In this document: one piece after another, positions 6,794 to 8,469 of the stretch
Position numbering within the stretch: the first letter of the stretch is position 1
How the letters are laid out: each line of letters starts with the position of its first letter
NCBI GenBank assembly: GCA_947165805.1
Contig: CAMVBT010000095.1
Span: 1 to 8,469 of the forward strand
DNA from: an uncultured Clostridia bacterium
Lineage (GTDB): Bacteria; Bacillota; Clostridia; Oscillospirales; Ruminococcaceae
Direction of reading: 5' to 3'
DNA length: 8,469 nucleotides
Program-made: the position numbers and the translations under genes
Notes under the pieces: generated by a model
Databases searched by the model: none
What the model saw: only the letters and a program-made list of their open reading frames with translations
Told to the model about the DNA's origin: nothing

Positions 6794-8417
6794 GACCGCG
6801 CTCCTTCCGCGGCGGCACGGTCAACGTATACGCAGTCGCCGTGCCCGGAAACGTACTTTTCGTAGACTCTGTTACATTCCTCCGCGCAGACTATGCAGTC
6901 CGCGGACGGCACTCCGTACACCGCGAGCTGCGCGTATGATGCGCAGCCTATGCCGCAGGCCTTTACCGAAGCGAACGCCGGGTCCTCATAAGCGAGCATC
7001 TTCTTCACGAAGCCCGAGTTGCTGTTTCCGGCGCAGAACAGGCAGTTCGTGGGCTGGAACACGTTGTAGCGCAGGTTCGCGCGGCTCGTTTCGCGTAGTC
7101 TCTCGACAAGTCTCGCGTCCACCCAGCCCGGGTCCTTGCCGCCCTCGAAGCTCCTGTATCTCTCATACAGCTCGGTGTCGAACGGCTGCGAGAATATCTC
7201 CCTGACGGCAGGGTCGGCGGTCATGCGGCGGAAAATGCCGAATGCCGCGTCTGTGAGCCCTGCGGTATCCCCGCTGCCGCAGCTCATCAGGATATCGTAA
7301 AGGCTCCTGTCCTTGAATATATCGGTGTATGCCGCCGCGCTCTCTGTTGCCGCGGAATAGTGCGCGATGAACGGGGCGGCGTCTGTCAGCGTTCCCTCGT
7401 TGTCGTAGAGCTCCCGGAGTATCGTTTCGGTAAGCTCTCCGGACAGTGCTTTTATCCTGTCTGCCGCGGTGCCGACTTCGGCGGACAGTCTTCCGAGCTG
7501 TCCGAGTATATTTGTCACAAGGCGCTTTGCGGTGCGCACTCTGAGTATTTCCAGCATTTTTCCGTACTTCGCCGCGACAGCCGAGGCAATTATATCGCAG
7601 CCCGAGGGCTTTGAGAAAAGCCCGTGCGGAGGCTCGGGACACGGCTGGGCAAGTATCTCGCCAAGCTGCGTCTTCAGCGCGGCTTCCTCGGAGTTAAGCC
7701 TGTCGGTGACTTCGTTCAGGCAGTCCGCGGCTATGCCGTTGTGTCCGGTGCAGCGTATCACGTCGTTCAGCCGGAGAGTCCCCTTGTCAACGTAGCCGCT
7801 GAAAATGCCGGTCACGTCTATGCCGCCGCTGTTGTCAGCCATGCGCTCGCAGGCGGCGGCGAAGCGCTCGTTGAAGTATGTCTCGTCCGCGCCTCCGAAG
7901 TATTCGAGGATATTGCGGACGTTGGTGTTTTTTACGGCTTCGGGGTCCTTGCCCGCGGCGGCAGGCATCACGGAAACCACGGTGCTTATGTCCGGCAGAG
8001 TCTGCATTATCGTGTCGCAGACTTCCATTACGGCATCGTAGCCGAAAAGCCTTTCTGCGGGTATCTGCGGGGTCTCGTCCCCGTCCCTGCCCGCGAGTAT
8101 ATCTATCACAGATTTATACATTATGTGGGATAGCGTCTGTGCCGGCATCTGTACCACGGATATCCCCGCCGTAAGGAACGGCGTCTGCGGGAACCTCACG
8201 GGCTCCGCGGAATCCAGCAGCGCTGCGGTCACGGCGGCTATGCGGGCGTTGTTTTCGCCGTTGTGCGCCGAGTATTTCATATCGCTGCGGTACATTTCAA
8301 GGAAGAACACCTCGTCGAACACCGCCCCGTCCCTGCGCACTCCTATGCGCTGCCCCTCACGGAGCATAACGGGAGCTTCATACACGAGAGAGCCGTTCCG
8401 GCAGACTTCGAGCTCCC
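6790..8417 (-). CDS. Large protein with Cys-rich C-terminus, 5' end missing; tubulin-like relationship possible
   Basis: This is the C-terminal 541 codons of a longer protein. The first complete genuine codon is at 8415 and the TGA stop ends at 6790. Any start further right lies in adapter sequence and is false, so the true N-terminus is off the contig. I do not recognise a family with confidence. Near the visible start there is FDEVFFLE (residues 33-40), followed by an alanine-rich helical stretch. This loosely recalls the FDxxFFID segment that follows the GTP-binding core in bacterial 'tubulin-like' proteins; if so, the GGTGSG signature was in the missing part. The middle is predicted mostly helical. 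The last 85 residues hold eight cysteines (CxxC at 458/461, CxxxC at 487/491, CxxCxxxC at 507/510/514, and C528), suggesting metal binding. No signal peptide can be judged. It is the first visible gene of the operon and overlaps the next by ATGA, so the two are probably co-translated. Confidence 0.8.
6801..6806 (-). promoter_or_regulatory. Shine-Dalgarno for the beta-sandwich gene
   Basis: Minus-strand AAGGAG lies inside the 3' coding end of the upstream gene, seven bases before the overlapping ATG. This indicates that the beta-sandwich gene can recruit ribosomes itself as well as through ATGA-coupled reinitiation. Confidence 0.8.
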
Positions 8418-8469
8418 AGATCGGAAGAGCACACGTCTGAACTCCAGTCACACGTATCAATCTCGTATG
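8418..8469. other. Residual Illumina TruSeq adapter with index (not genomic)
   Basis: Positions 8418-8451 match the standard TruSeq read-1 adapter, beginning AGATCGGAAGAGC and ending CCAGTCAC. Positions 8452-8459 (ACGTATCA) fit an 8-base i7 index, and 8460-8469 (ATCTCGTATG) match the start of the P7 flow-cell segment. The genomic sequence therefore stops at 8417. Translated on the minus strand, this stretch gives the peptide TGVQTCALPI, a well-known contaminant signature in predicted proteomes. It supplies a false TTG start for the truncated gene next to it. Confidence 0.98.

Noticed and set aside
8418..8460. TTG start at 8460 for the first gene
   Set aside because: It lies in adapter/index sequence, so the encoded N-terminal residues are not genomic.
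1..8469. Toxin-antitoxin pair, transposase, integrase, CRISPR array or tRNA
   Set aside because: No such motifs, repeat arrays or cloverleaf with tRNA consensus were found on either strand.

Overview
The window looks like one contig from a draft or metagenome assembly of a Clostridia-type Firmicute, probably an Oscillospiraceae/Ruminococcus-like gut or rumen bacterium. I infer this from the GC-moderate-to-rich coding sequence, purine-rich Shine-Dalgarno sites (AAGGAG, AGGAAGG, AGGAAAGG) and the protein style; no marker gene fixes the taxon. Both contig ends are suspect. The right end (8418-8469) is unremoved Illumina adapter plus index. The left end (1 to about 62) is a G-saturated strand that is complementary, in a fixed register, to 165-226.

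All real genes lie on the minus strand and form one tightly packed operon, read from right to left. In order they are: (A) a large 5'-truncated protein, 8417-6790, with a cysteine-rich C-terminus and a possible but weakly supported tubulin-like relationship; (B) a 197-aa two-part beta-sandwich/Fn3-like protein, overlapping A by ATGA; (C) a 325-aa zinc-ribbon TRAFAC-type GTPase; (D) a 395-aa zinc-ribbon protein with a degenerate P-loop (pseudo-GTPase); (E) a 458-aa zinc-ribbon GTPase with all canonical motifs; (F) a 775-aa protein whose N-terminus resembles GTPase-associated protein 1 (GAP1-N). Gaps between genes are -4 to 43 nt. No promoter is visible, and the operon starts upstream of the window.

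C, D and E share one architecture: a CxxC, a 74-102 residue insert, a second CPxC, and then exactly 20 residues to the first P-loop glycine. The catalytic motifs decay in a graded way: E is intact, C has lost the switch-II glycine, and D has lost the Walker-A Gly-Lys. Together with the GAP1-like gene this recalls the GTPase-centred predicted conflict systems described by comparative genomics (multi-GTPase plus GAP1 neighbourhoods). The version here, three GTPase-fold proteins including a pseudoenzyme, a beta-sandwich protein and a large Cys-tailed protein, may be an undescribed variant. A working model is a GTP-regulated cytoplasmic assembly in which E (and perhaps C) switches, D is a scaffold or regulator, and F is the associated effector or regulator. 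The defence role is inference only.

Non-coding sequence is scarce. There is a 20-bp triple-GTTAAC palindrome in the B-C gap. Downstream of F lies an inverted-repeat element (about 63-164) able to fold as a three-way junction. No tRNA, rRNA, CRISPR, insertion sequence or canonical U-tract terminator was seen.
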